From contig NZ_LQCI01000034.1 in NCBI RefSeq assembly GCF_001613935.1, positions 721,031-785,030 on the forward strand: a stretch of 64,000 bases of DNA, in the 5' to 3' direction. Shown here in pieces: positions 8,699 through 18,944 of this stretch. Position 1 is the first letter of the stretch, and each line of letters opens with the position of its first letter. The notes below the pieces were generated by a model. The model did not search any database and was not told the origin of the DNA. It saw only the letters and a list, made by a program, of their open reading frames with translations. The position numbers were made by a program, and so were the translations under genes. Origin of the DNA: Amycolatopsis regifaucium. GTDB lineage: Bacteria; Actinomycetota; Actinomycetes; Mycobacteriales; Pseudonocardiaceae.

Positions 8699-9403
8699 AT
8701 GTCCCGAGCGAGTCTTGACAAGGATCCGCACGAAGTCGCCGCCATGTTCGACGACGTCGCGGACGGCTACGACCGCGCGAATTCGTTCATGACCTTCGGC
8801 TTCGATCGCCGCTGGCGCACCACCACCGCACGGGTGCTGGACGCCAAACGCGGCGAGAAGGTGCTGGACCTCGCGGCGGGCACCGGCGTGTCCACCGTCG
8901 AGTACGCGCGTAACGGGGCCTGGTGCCTGGCCGCGGACTTCTCGGTCGGCATGCTCAAGGCAGGCAAGCATCGCGGCGTCCCGATGGTGGCCGCCGACGC
9001 GTTGAAGCTGCCGTTCGCGGACGAAAGCTTCGACGCGGTGACCATTTCCCTCGCGCTGCGGAACTTCGTCGACACCAAGGCCGCGCTCACCGAAATCGCT
9101 CGGGTGGTCAAACCGGGTGGCCGCCTGGTGATCTGCGAGGTGTCGACGCCCACATTCCCGCCGATCCGGTTCCTGCACCGCAAGTTCATCCTGCGGCTGC
9201 TCACCTGGGTCGGCAGCCGGACCTCGACGAACCCCGAGGCCTACTCCTACCTGGCCGAATCCATGCTGGCCTGGCCGGATCAGCGGACGCTCGGCGAGAT
9301 CATCGCGAGCGCGGGCTGGACCGAGGTGGAGTGGCTGAACCTCACCTTCGGCGTCGTCGCCATCCACCGCGCGAAGAAGCCATCCGTAAACTCGCGCGCA
9401 TGA
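8699..9403 (+). CDS. menG: demethylmenaquinone methyltransferase MenG/UbiE
   Basis: SAM-dependent methyltransferase that adds the C-2 methyl group to demethylmenaquinone, the last step of menaquinone synthesis. The 234 residues carry the Rossmann SAM motif VLDLAAGTGVST (about 57-68), the AADFSVGML motif, DAVTISLALRNF and a C-terminal WLNLTFGVVAIH. The frame is open from 8657, but ATG at 8699 gives MSRASLDKDPHEVA, matching the mycobacterial start. Its stop overlaps the menJ start by 4 bp (ATGA), implying translational coupling. Confidence 0.94.
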   Translation: MSRASLDKDPHEVAAMFDDVADGYDRANSFMTFGFDRRWRTTTARVLDAKRGEKVLDLAAGTGVSTVEYARNGAWCLAADFSVGMLKAGKHRGVPMVAADALKLPFADESFDAVTISLALRNFVDTKAALTEIARVVKPGGRLVICEVSTPTFPPIRFLHRKFILRLLTWVGSRTSTNPEAYSYLAESMLAWPDQRTLGEIIASAGWTEVEWLNLTFGVVAIHRAKKPSVNSRA

Positions 9404-10686
9404 CCCGTCGCAATGCTGACCACGACGCCGAAGTCATCGTCGTCGGTGCCGGACCGGCCGGCTCCACCGCCGCCACGTACCTCGCCCGTGCGGGCGTCGA
9501 CGTGCTGCTGCTGGAGAAGACCGAGTTCCCGCGCGAGAAGGTGTGCGGCGACGGGCTGACTCCTCGTGGCGTCAAGCAGCTGATCGACCTGGGGATCGAC
9601 ACCAGCGAGGACGCGGGCTGGGTGCACAGCCGCGGTCTGCGGATCCTCACCGGCGAGCTGACCCTCGAACTCGACTGGCCGGACCTGACCAGTTACCCGC
9701 CCTACGGCGTTTCGCGGACCCGTCAGGACTTCGACGACCTGCTCGCGAAGACCGCGGTCAAGGCGGGCGCGCGGCTGTACGAGCGCACGACCGTCACCGG
9801 CGCGATCACCAGCCCGGCCGGTCGCGTGATCGGCGTCGAGGCGAAGGTCGGCCCGGAGAAGACCCCGGTGAGCTACCGCGCTCCGCTCGTACTGGCCTGC
9901 GACGGTGTCTCCGCGCGGCTCGCGCTGAGTGTCGGCATCCAGAAGAACGAGAAGCGCCCGATGGGCGTCGCGGTCCGCCAGTACTACAAGAGCCCGCGCC
10001 ACGACGACCCGTTCATCGAGGGGCACCTGGAGCTTTGGGACCGCAGCGATCCGCGCGACCCGAAGCTGCTGCCCGGCTACGGCTGGGCGTTCCCGCTCGG
10101 CGACGGCACGGTGAACGTCGGCCTCGGCATGCTGTCGACGTCGGCGGCGTTCCGCAGCACCGACTACCGCGCGCTGCTGCGCCAGTGGCTCGACGGGACG
10201 CCCGAGGAATGGGGCTACCGCGAGGAGAACGCCATCGGCAAGGTCGGCGGCGCCGGTCTCCCGATGGGCTTCAACCGCACCCCGCACTACCGCGACGGCC
10301 TGCTGCTGCTCGGCGACGCGGGCGGCATGGTCAGCCCCTTCAACGGTGAGGGCATCTCGGCCGCGATGGAGTCCGCGCAGCTGGCGTCTGAGTTCGTCGT
10401 GCAGGCCTTGGCGCGGCGCGAAGGACCGTCGCGTGAGCGGGCGCTGGAGGGCTACCCCCGCGCGGTCGGAGAGCTGATGGGCGGCTACTACCGGCTCGGC
10501 AACGTGTTCGCGAAGCTGATCGGGAAGCCGAAGGTCATGCACGCCGCGACGAAGTACGGGCTGCGGATCAACTCGATCCTTCCGCTGGTCTACAAGGGAC
10601 TCTCGGGCTGCTACGACGCCAAGGGCGGCGACGGCGTCGACCGCCTGATCGCCGCGCTGGCCCGCGCCACCCCCTCCCCGCGCTGA
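9400..10686 (+). CDS. menJ: geranylgeranyl-reductase-family flavoprotein, MenJ-like menaquinone reductase
   Basis: FAD-dependent reductase of the geranylgeranyl reductase family, 428 residues. The N-terminal dinucleotide motif VVGAGPAGSTAATYL (about 14-28), LEKTEFPREKVCGDGL and the FAD motif GDAGGMVSPFNGEG (about 305) are intact. In mycobacteria MenJ saturates one isoprene unit of MK-9 to give MK-9(II-H2), and that gene also lies just after menG. The frame extends far upstream as a shadow of menG; ATG at 9400, overlapping the menG stop, is the real start. A perfect 30-bp hairpin follows the stop. Confidence 0.9.
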   Translation: MTRRNADHDAEVIVVGAGPAGSTAATYLARAGVDVLLLEKTEFPREKVCGDGLTPRGVKQLIDLGIDTSEDAGWVHSRGLRILTGELTLELDWPDLTSYPPYGVSRTRQDFDDLLAKTAVKAGARLYERTTVTGAITSPAGRVIGVEAKVGPEKTPVSYRAPLVLACDGVSARLALSVGIQKNEKRPMGVAVRQYYKSPRHDDPFIEGHLELWDRSDPRDPKLLPGYGWAFPLGDGTVNVGLGMLSTSAAFRSTDYRALLRQWLDGTPEEWGYREENAIGKVGGAGLPMGFNRTPHYRDGLLLLGDAGGMVSPFNGEGISAAMESAQLASEFVVQALARREGPSRERALEGYPRAVGELMGGYYRLGNVFAKLIGKPKVMHAATKYGLRINSILPLVYKGLSGCYDAKGGDGVDRLIAALARATPSPR

Positions 10687-10691
10687 CGTCA

Positions 10692-10755
10692 CGCATTTCG
10701 TCCTCTGGTTGCGGTAGTTCGCGTCCGAACTACCGCAACCAGAGGACGAAATGCG
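10692..10755. terminator. perfect 30-bp inverted repeat after menJ
   Basis: Two perfectly complementary 30-nt arms (10692-10721 and 10726-10755) surround the 4-nt loop CGTC; the left arm begins CGCATTTCGTCCTCTGG. It starts 5 bp after the menJ stop and can act as a strong transcription stop. There is no T-tract, as is common in high-GC actinomycetes. Its length and perfection resemble a dispersed palindromic repeat more than an ordinary terminator. Confidence 0.75.
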
Positions 10756-10954
10756 GTCGGCCAGGGCCCGCGACCACACGTCCGGACCAGTCACGGGTAC
10801 GCCCGGCAGTGGTATCGGTCACAGGACAAATGTGGTCAAACGGACCCGGCAAGCCGATCTTAGGGACGACGTCGCAGGTCATCGGTACCGCACGTCGGAA
10901 GTAACCGTACTGGCCGTGCGGTCAAGTTAGGGCAGCCTTATAGCACGGGGCCTA

Positions 10955-10984
10955 GGGACAAGAATGTGAGTCGCGTCCTACACT
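10955..10984 (+). promoter_or_regulatory. candidate nuo promoter
   Basis: GGGACA at 10955-10960 and TACACT at 10979-10984 are separated by 18 bp and precede the two Rex-like operators, which would then overlap the start of transcription near 10991. This leaves a leader of about 195 nt before nuoA. The -35 match is poor. The remainder of 10756-10954 shows no gene or obvious signal. Confidence 0.35.
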
Positions 10985-10996
10985 CGCCCCATGCTT

Positions 10997-11012
10997 TGTG
11001 AATCGCTTCACA
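10997..11012. promoter_or_regulatory. Rex-type redox operator, site 1
   Basis: The 16-mer TGTGAATCGCTTCACA is a perfect 6-bp inverted repeat with a 4-bp spacer and matches the Rex operator (TGTGAACnnnTTCACA) described in Streptomyces coelicolor, where Rex senses the NADH/NAD ratio and represses nuo and cyd. It lies 174 bp before the nuoA start codon. Confidence 0.75.
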
Positions 11013-11025
11013 TCCTCGACGGGAG

Positions 11026-11047
11026 GCTTGTGAACTATTTCACAAGC
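11026..11047. promoter_or_regulatory. Rex-type redox operator, site 2
   Basis: A 22-bp perfect palindrome: GCTTGTGAA, four bases CTAT, then TTCACAAGC. Its core (11029-11044) starts exactly 32 bp after that of site 1, about three helical turns, so two dimers could bind the same DNA face. It again matches the Rex consensus. Confidence 0.78.
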
Positions 11048-11051
11048 AAGG

Positions 11052-11089
11052 GGGCCGTCATGCACGGCCCGTAAGGGTTGCCTAACCCT
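11052..11089 (+). promoter_or_regulatory. nuo leader hairpins
   Basis: A 7-bp perfect stem GGGCCGT/ACGGCCC (11052-11070, 5-nt loop) is followed by AGGGTT/AACCCT (11074-11089, 4-nt loop). They probably fold in the untranslated leader of nuoA. The second resembles a weak iron-box half pair, but the match is too poor to claim. The leader from 11090 to 11185 shows only the CCCTTAGGG palindrome and the AAAGGA ribosome site of nuoA. Confidence 0.4.
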
Positions 11090-11185
11090 CGGCGGTGTGA
11101 CCCAGGTCCCTTAGGGTGCCGACGAGGGAAGCGGTGAACCCCGACTCGAAAACCGCAGCGGCGCGGAAAGGATGGCGAAAACCCC

Positions 11186-11608
11186 GTGCTGATGTTGCCT
11201 GTGCCGGCCCAGGCCGATACCCCAACGGTGCCTACAGTGCCGAATCTCGACATGTACCTCCCCCTGGTCCTCCTGTTCGTCCTCGCTCTCGGATTCGCGG
11301 TGCTCTCGGTGCTGCTCGGTCCGCTTGTCGGTCCGAGCCGCGCCAACAAGGCGAAGCTCGCGGCCTACGAATGCGGCATCGAACCGTCGCCGCAGCCGGT
11401 CGTCGGCGGCGGCCGGATGCCGGTCGCGTACTACATCACCGCGATGCTGTTCATCCTGTTCGACATCGAGATGGTCTTCCTCTACCCGTTCGCGGTCTCC
11501 GCGGACGCGCTGGGCATGTTCGGCCTGGTGGAGATCGTGCTGTTCATCGCGACGGTCGGTTTCGCGTACGCCTACGTATGGCGTCGCGGCGGCCTGGATT
11601 GGAACTAG
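11186..11608 (+). CDS. nuoA: NADH-quinone oxidoreductase subunit A
   Basis: Membrane subunit of complex I near the quinone-binding junction, 140 residues with three transmembrane helices (about 23-45, 76-97 and 104-126). The conserved loop AAYECGIEP and the FDIEMVFLYPFAV segment are present. The annotated GTG gives about 20 extra residues (MLMLPVPAQADTPTVPTV) compared with other NuoA proteins; AAAGGA lies about 10 bp upstream of it. An internal ATG at 11252 (MYLPLVLL) corresponds to the usual N-terminus but has no clear ribosome site. First gene of the nuo operon; nuoB follows after 6 bp. Confidence 0.93.
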   Translation: MLMLPVPAQADTPTVPTVPNLDMYLPLVLLFVLALGFAVLSVLLGPLVGPSRANKAKLAAYECGIEPSPQPVVGGGRMPVAYYITAMLFILFDIEMVFLYPFAVSADALGMFGLVEIVLFIATVGFAYAYVWRRGGLDWN

Positions 11609-11614
11609 AGAAGC

Positions 11615-12163
11615 ATGGGCCTCGAAGAAAAACTCCCCAACGGCATCCTGCTGGCCAGTCTCGAAGGCCTGGTGAACTGGGCCCGCAAGAACTCGATGTG
11701 GCCCGCCACCTTCGGCCTCGCCTGCTGCGCGATCGAGATGATGACCGTCGGCGGTTCCCGCTACGACATCGCCCGGTTCGGCATGGAGCGCTTCAGCGCG
11801 ACGCCGCGCCAGGCGGATCTGATGATCGTCGCCGGCCGCGTCACGCAGAAGATGGCGCCGGTGCTCCGCCAGATCTACGACCAGATGGCCGAGCCCAAGT
11901 GGGTGCTGGCGATGGGCGTCTGCGCCTCGTCCGGCGGGATGTTCAACAACTACGCCGTGGTGCAGGGTGTCGACCACATCGTCCCGGTCGACATGTACCT
12001 CCCCGGCTGCCCGCCCCGGCCCGAGATGCTGCTCGACGCGATCCTGAAGCTGCACGCCAAGATCCAGGACGAGCCGATCAACGCGCGCCGGGCCGCGATC
12101 CGCGCCGCCAGCGGTGAGCGCACCGAGCTGATCGCCTCCTCGATCAAGTACGCGAAGAAGTGA
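11615..12163 (+). CDS. nuoB: NADH-quinone oxidoreductase subunit B
   Basis: Peripheral-arm subunit that binds the terminal [4Fe-4S] cluster N2 and passes electrons to quinone. The 182 residues contain all four ligands: adjacent C37-C38 in FGLACCAIEMM, C103 in AMGVCASSGGMF and C132 in LPGCPPRPE. Length is normal. It overlaps nuoC by 4 bp (GTGA), so translation is coupled. Confidence 0.97.
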   Translation: MGLEEKLPNGILLASLEGLVNWARKNSMWPATFGLACCAIEMMTVGGSRYDIARFGMERFSATPRQADLMIVAGRVTQKMAPVLRQIYDQMAEPKWVLAMGVCASSGGMFNNYAVVQGVDHIVPVDMYLPGCPPRPEMLLDAILKLHAKIQDEPINARRAAIRAASGERTELIASSIKYAKK

Positions 12164-12936
12164 GCGACGTGCCTGAAGACAACACCCCCGAAGAGACCCC
12201 GGAGACCGGTGGCGAGCAGTCCAGCGCCGACCGGCCCGAAGGCGGTCTCGAACCGCAAGGCGCCCGCCCGGCCGAACCGGTCGTCACCGGTAAAGAGCGC
12301 CAGGGCATGTTCGGCGTGCGCGGCACCGGCGACACCTCCGGCTACGGCGGCGTCCGCCTCCCCGCGTACAGCCCGCCCCCGGCGGAGCGCCCGTACGGCG
12401 GCTGGTTCGACGAGTTCGCCGACGAGTTCTACGCGGCCTTGGCGGACAACAAGATTCCGGCGAACGCGATCCTGCAGACCACGGTCGACCGCGGTGAAAT
12501 CACCTTCTACGTCGCCCGCGAGCATCTCGTCGAGATCGCCGAGGTCCTGCGCGACGACACCGGTCTCCGCTTCGAACTGCTCAGCTCCGTCTCCGGCGTG
12601 GACTACGGCGTCGACGTCCCGCAGCGGCTGCACTCGGTCTACCACTTCACGTCGATGACCTACCGCCGCCGCATCCGGCTCGAAGTCACCCTCGACATCG
12701 AAGACCCGCATGTCCCGTCGCTGGTCGGGGTCTACCCGACCGCCGACTGGCAGGAGCGGGAAGCCTGGGACATGTTCGGCATCGTCTACGACGGCCACCC
12801 GGCGCTGACCCGCATCCTCATGCCGGACGACTGGGACGGCCACCCCCAGCGCAAGGACTACCCGCTCGGCGGGATCCCCGTCGAATACAAGGGCGCGGAG
12901 ATCCCGCCGCCGGATCAGCGGAGGTCGTACTCGTGA
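12160..12936 (+). CDS. nuoC: NADH-quinone oxidoreductase subunit C
   Basis: 30-kDa peripheral subunit that, with NuoD, supports the quinone site. The 258 residues comprise an unusually acidic, disordered N-terminal tail (about 1-75, rich in Glu, Pro and Gly) and the Complex1_30kDa domain (about 85-240), with the signature WQEREAWDMFGIVYDGHP and RKDYPLGG near the end. Separate from nuoD here, unlike the fused nuoCD of enterobacteria. GTG start overlaps nuoB by 4 bp, and the stop overlaps nuoD by 4 bp. Confidence 0.95.
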   Translation: MSDVPEDNTPEETPETGGEQSSADRPEGGLEPQGARPAEPVVTGKERQGMFGVRGTGDTSGYGGVRLPAYSPPPAERPYGGWFDEFADEFYAALADNKIPANAILQTTVDRGEITFYVAREHLVEIAEVLRDDTGLRFELLSSVSGVDYGVDVPQRLHSVYHFTSMTYRRRIRLEVTLDIEDPHVPSLVGVYPTADWQEREAWDMFGIVYDGHPALTRILMPDDWDGHPQRKDYPLGGIPVEYKGAEIPPPDQRRSYS

Positions 12937-14312
12937 GCACCGAAAACCTCTCCGACGTCACGACGGGCACCGCCACGGGACCCCAGGGCTCCGACAGCAC
13001 GGACGACGTCGACTACGCCGACTCCCGCGAGACCACCGAAGGCCGCGTCTACACCGTCTCCGGCGGTGACTGGGAAGACCTCATCGAGGACTCCCGCCAC
13101 GACGAGCGCATGGTCATCAACATGGGCCCGCAGCACCCGTCGACGCACGGTGTGCTCCGGCTCGTGCTGGAGATGGAGGGCGAGACCGTCACGCAGCTCC
13201 GCTCGGTCATCGGTTACCTGCACACCGGGATCGAAAAAAACTGCGAGTACCGCACGTGGACCCAGGGCGTCACCTTCGTGACGCGCATGGACTACCTCGC
13301 GCCGCTGTTCACCGAAATGACCTACTGCCTCACCGTCGAGCGCCTTCTGGGCATCCAGGCCCCGCGCCGCGCCGAACTGCTGCGCGTGATGCTGATGGAG
13401 ATCAACCGCATCGGCTCGCACCTGGTCTACATCGCCACCGGCGGGATGGAACTCGGCGCCACCACCGCGATGACGCTCGGGTTCCGTGAGCGCGAAGAGG
13501 TCCTGCACCTGCTGGAGCACCTCACCGGGCTTCGGATGAACCACGCGTTCATCCGCCCCGGCGGCCTCGCTCAGGACATGCCCGCCGACTACCAAGAAGT
13601 TGTCAGCGCGTTCGTCAAGACGATGGACGAGCGGCTTCCCTTGTACGACAAGCTCTTCACCGGTCAGCCGATCTGGCGCAACCGGCTCAAGGGCGTCGGC
13701 TACCTGCCGGTGGACGCCTGCCTCGCGCTGGGCGTCACCGGGCCGGTGCTGCGCAGCGCCGGTCTCCCGTGGGACCTGCGCAAGACCGAGCCTTACTCTC
13801 GCTACGACGAGTTCGAGTTCGACATCCCGACCTCGACCGACGCCGACTGCTGGGCGCGCTACCTGATCCGCGTCGAGGAGATGCACCAGAGCCTGCGGAT
13901 CATCAAGCAGTGCCTCAAGAAGCTCGAGCCGGGCCCGGTCATGGTCGAGGACAAGAAGGTCGCCTGGCCGGCGCAACTCTCGATCGGCAGCGACGGCATG
14001 GGCAACTCGCTCGAGCACGTCCGCAAGATCATGGGCCAGTCGATGGAATCGCTGATCCACCACTTCAAGCTGGTCACCGAAGGCTTCAAGGTTCCGGCGG
14101 GTCAGGCGTACGTGCCGGTCGAGTCGCCGCGCGGTGAACTCGGCGCGCATCTGGTGTCCGACGGCGGCACCAGGCCGCTGCGGGTCCACGTGCGCGAACC
14201 GAGTTTCGTGAACCTGCAGTCGATGCCCGCGATGGCCGAAGGCGGCCTGGTGGCGGACGTCATCGCCGCCATCGCCTCGATCGACCCCGTCATGGGGGGA
14301 GTGGACCGTTGA
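12933..14312 (+). CDS. nuoD: NADH-quinone oxidoreductase subunit D
   Basis: 49-kDa subunit, derived from the large subunit of NiFe hydrogenases, that forms the quinone pocket next to cluster N2. The 459 residues include MGPQHPSTHGVLRLVLEMEG (about 65-84), IGYLHTGIEKNCEYRTW and the C-terminal LVSDGGTRPLRVHVREPSF. The N-terminal 60 residues are an acidic extension. GTG start, 4-bp overlaps with both neighbours. Confidence 0.97.
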   Translation: MSTENLSDVTTGTATGPQGSDSTDDVDYADSRETTEGRVYTVSGGDWEDLIEDSRHDERMVINMGPQHPSTHGVLRLVLEMEGETVTQLRSVIGYLHTGIEKNCEYRTWTQGVTFVTRMDYLAPLFTEMTYCLTVERLLGIQAPRRAELLRVMLMEINRIGSHLVYIATGGMELGATTAMTLGFREREEVLHLLEHLTGLRMNHAFIRPGGLAQDMPADYQEVVSAFVKTMDERLPLYDKLFTGQPIWRNRLKGVGYLPVDACLALGVTGPVLRSAGLPWDLRKTEPYSRYDEFEFDIPTSTDADCWARYLIRVEEMHQSLRIIKQCLKKLEPGPVMVEDKKVAWPAQLSIGSDGMGNSLEHVRKIMGQSMESLIHHFKLVTEGFKVPAGQAYVPVESPRGELGAHLVSDGGTRPLRVHVREPSFVNLQSMPAMAEGGLVADVIAAIASIDPVMGGVDR

Positions 14313-15180
14313 GCACCCAGCCCGGAACGACACCGACGCCCGAGCCCGGCACCAGCCTGGCCGAGCAGACCCACATCGCCGCCGGCGGTGACGTCGACGT
14401 GATCGCGATCGCGCCGGATTCCGCCCAGGCGGAAGGGATCCTGGAGAACACGAAGCTCGAAGACATCTTCGACGCCGACACCTACGCCAAGGCGCGGAAC
14501 CTGATCTCGCGGTACCCGCAGTCGCGGTCGGCCCTGCTGCCGCTGCTGCACCTGGTGCAGTCGGTGCAGGGTTACGTGAGCCAGGAGGGCATCGCCTTCT
14601 GCGCCTCGCAGCTCGACCTGTCCGACGCCGAGGTCAGCGCGGTCGCGACGTTCTACACCATGTACAAGCGCCGCCCGTGCGGCGAGCACTTGGTCAGTGT
14701 GTGCACGAACACGCTCTGCGCGGCCTTGGGCGGCGACGCGATCTACAAGAGGCTCCAGACGCACCTCGGCTCCGAGGAAAAGCCGTTGGGGCACAACGAG
14801 ACCGCGGGGACGCCGAACGAACCGGGCTCGATCACGCTCGAGCACGCCGAATGTCTCGCGGCCTGTGACCTCGCCCCGGTCATCCAGGTCAACTACGAGT
14901 ACTTCGACAACCAGACCGAGGACAAGGCCGTCGCGCTGGTCGACGCGTTGCAGGCGGGCAAGAAGCCCGCTCCGACGCGCGGCGCACCGCTGACGAACTT
15001 CAAGGGCGCCGAACTGCAGCTGGCCGGGTTCTTCCCGGAGGACGCGCAGCAGTACCGCACGGACGTCGACGGTCCTTCGCAGGCCGTCGAAACCCTGCGT
15101 GGCGCGCAGGTCGCGCAGGACCGCGGCTGGACCGCGCCCGCGATGAAGGACGTTCCGCTCCCCGAAGTGGAGAAGAAGTA

Positions 15181-15181
<1 letters not shown>
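14309..15181 (+). CDS. nuoE: NADH-quinone oxidoreductase subunit E
   Basis: Thioredoxin-like subunit of the NADH-dehydrogenase module carrying [2Fe-2S] cluster N1a. Ligands are visible as CTNTLC (C-x4-C) and CLAAC (C-x3-C). At 290 residues it is longer than typical NuoE (about 160-250) because of an N-terminal extension of about 50 residues and a C-terminal tail of about 70 residues after the cluster domain. The start is a TTG at 14309 that overlaps the nuoD stop (TTGA). Confidence 0.95.
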
Positions 15182-16457
<1,276 letters not shown>

Positions 16458-16461
<4 letters not shown>

Positions 16462-18944
16462 CGATCGCACCCGACAAGCCCGGGACCGAGGTCGAAGAGA
16501 CCCCGGTTCCCGAGGGCCACGTCAAGCTGGTCATCGACGGTGAAACGGTCATCGCGCCCAAGGGCGAGCTGCTGATCCGCACCGCCGAACGGCTCGGCAC
16601 GGTCATCCCGCGCTTCTGCGACCACCCGCTGCTCGACCCGGCGGGCGCCTGCCGCCAGTGCCTGGTCGAGGTCGAAATGGGTGGCCGTCCGATGCCGAAG
16701 CCGCAGGCCTCGTGCACGATGACGGTCGCCGACGGCATGGTCGTGAAGACCCAGCTGACCTCGGCCGTCGCGGACAAGGCCCAGCAGGGTGTGATGGAGC
16801 TGCTGCTCATCAACCACCCGCTGGACTGCCCGGTCTGCGACAAGGGCGGCGAATGCCCGCTGCAGAACCAGGCGCTCGCGCACGGCCGCGCGGACTCCCG
16901 CTTCGTCGACACGAAGCGGACGTTCCCGAAGCCGCTGCCGATCTCCTCCCAGGTGCTGCTGGACCGCGAACGGTGCGTGCTCTGCCAGCGCTGCACCCGG
17001 TTCTCCCGCGAGATCGCCGGTGACCCGTTCATCGAGCTGCTCGAACGCGGCGCGCACCAGCAGATCGGCACCGCCGAGACCGCGGACGTGCTGGACCTCG
17101 CTTCCCGGACGACGTCGGGGCAGCCGTTCCAGTCCTACTTCTCCGGCAACGTCATCCAGATCTGCCCGGTCGGCGCGCTGACCTCGGCCGCGTACCGGTT
17201 CCGGTCGCGGCCGTTCGACCTGGTGTCCGCGCCGAGCGTGTGCGAGCACTGTTCGTCCGGCTGCGCCGAGCGGACCGACTTCCGCCGTGGCAAGGTCATG
17301 CGGAAGCTCGCGGGCGACGACCCCGAGGTCAACGAAGAGTGGATCTGCGACAAGGGCCGCTTCGCGTTCCGTTACGCCACGGCCGAGGACCGCATCCGCC
17401 GTCCGCTGGTCCGCAACGCCGACGGCGTGCTGGAAGAAGCCTCCTGGACCGACGCGCTGCGCGCGGCCGCGACGGGGCTGGCCAAGGCGCGTGACGGCAA
17501 GGGCGCCGCGGTGCTGACCGGTGGCCGCCTGACCGTCGAGGACGCCTACGCGTACTCGAAGTTCGCGCGGATCGCCTTGGGCACCAACGACATCGACTTC
17601 CGGGCGCGCCCGCACTCGGCCGAGGAACTGAACTTCCTCGCCGCCCACGTGGTCGGGACGACGCCGGAAAGCGGCGTCACGTTCGGCGAGATCGAGCGGG
17701 CGCGCACGGTACTGTGCGTCGCCTTCGAGCCCGAGGACGAGGCGCCGATCGTGTTCCTGCGGCTGCGCAAGGCGGCCCGCAAGAACCGCACGCGCGTTGT
17801 CCACTTGGGACAGTGGACCACTTCGTCGGTCCGCAAGACCTTCGGTGAGCTGCTGGCCTGCGCGCCGGGTGCCGAGGCCGCCGCGATCGACGGCATCGCG
17901 CAGCACGCGCAGGACGTCGACCAGGCGCTCATCGCCGAAGGCTCGGTGATCCTGGTCGGCGAGCGTGCCGCCGAGGTCCCCGGCCTGTTCTCGGCCCTGC
18001 ACCGGCTGGTGGAGCGCACCGGCGCCCGGCTCGCGTGGATCCCGCGTCGTGCGGGTGAGCGCGGTGCCCTGGCGGCGGGCGCGGCGCCGACGTTGCTGCC
18101 CGGTGGCCGTCCGGTCACCGATGCCTCGGCTCGCGCCGAGGTCGAAAAGGCTTGGGGCGTCACGCTTCCCGCCACGGAGGGCCGCGACACCACCGCCATC
18201 CTCAAGGCGGCCGCCGAGAACGGCCTCGACGGCCTGCTGGTCGGCGGCGTCGAGCCGGACGACCTGCCGGACCCCGGCCTGGCGTTGCGGGCACTCGTGA
18301 ACGCGAAGTTCGTGGTGAGCCTGGAACTGCGGCACAGCGCGGTCACCGAGCACGCGGACGTCGTCCTCCCGATCGCCCCCTCGGTCGAGAAGGCGGGCAG
18401 CTACCTGAACTGGGAAGGCCGCCGCCGCGAGTTCGCGATCACCCTCGAAGGCACCGGCGCCCTGCCGGACTGCCGGGTGCTCGACACCCTCGCCGTCGAG
18501 ATGGACGCCGACCTGTTCACCCAGACCCCGGCCGCCGCTGCCGCCGATCTGGCGAAGCTCCCCGCGCGTGAGATGAAGGACGCTTTCATTGCAGATTTCG
18601 CAATGAAGGACGCTTTCATCGCACGTCCGGAGCCCGCCAACGGCCAGGTCCTCCTCGCCACCTGGCGCCAGCTGATCGACAACGGTTCGCTGCAGGACGA
18701 CGAGCCGCACCTCAAGGGCACGCAGCGCGAGGTCGTCGCCAAGCTGTCGGCGAAGACCGCCGAAGGTCTGGGCAAGACCGTGAAGGTCTCCACCGAACGC
18801 GGCTCCATCACGCTGCCGATCGAGGTCGCTGACCTGCCGGACGGCGTCGTGTGGCTCCCGGGCAACTCCGACGGCTCGGCCGTCCGCGCCTCCCTGGGCG
18901 CGGGGCACGGCTCCACCGTCAACCTCACCGGAGGTGAGAAGTGA
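16458..18944 (+). CDS. nuoG: NADH-quinone oxidoreductase subunit G, with an in-frame palindromic repeat
   Basis: Iron-sulfur subunit of complex I, 828 residues. The N-terminal ferredoxin-like region binds several clusters: RFCDHPLLDPAGACRQCLVE, HPLDCPVCDKGGECPLQNQ and RCVLCQRC. A molybdopterin-oxidoreductase fold follows, with CEHCSSGCAERTDF (about 260) and WICDKGRFAF. Residues 705-722 (18570-18623) are encoded by a repeat related to the intergenic palindromes at 4471 and 37527: the peptide contains MKDAFIA twice. It lies in a variable linker between the molybdopterin domain and the last segment (GQVLLATWRQLIDNG), so function is probably retained. ATG start overlaps the nuoF stop by 4 bp. Confidence 0.96.
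18570..18623 (+). repeat. ATGAA...TTCAT repeat inside nuoG
   Basis: Two direct copies of ATGAAGGACGCTTTCAT (18573-18589 and 18603-18619) separated by 13 bp. The intergenic relative at 4471-4523 has the same 17-mer as an inverted pair, so here one half is flipped. The arrangement keeps the reading frame open and encodes MKDAFIADFAMKDAFIA. Confidence 0.85.

Noticed and set aside
11071..11089. Iron box in the nuo leader
   Set aside because: Only 12 of 19 matches and mostly explained by a simple AGGGTT/AACCCT hairpin.
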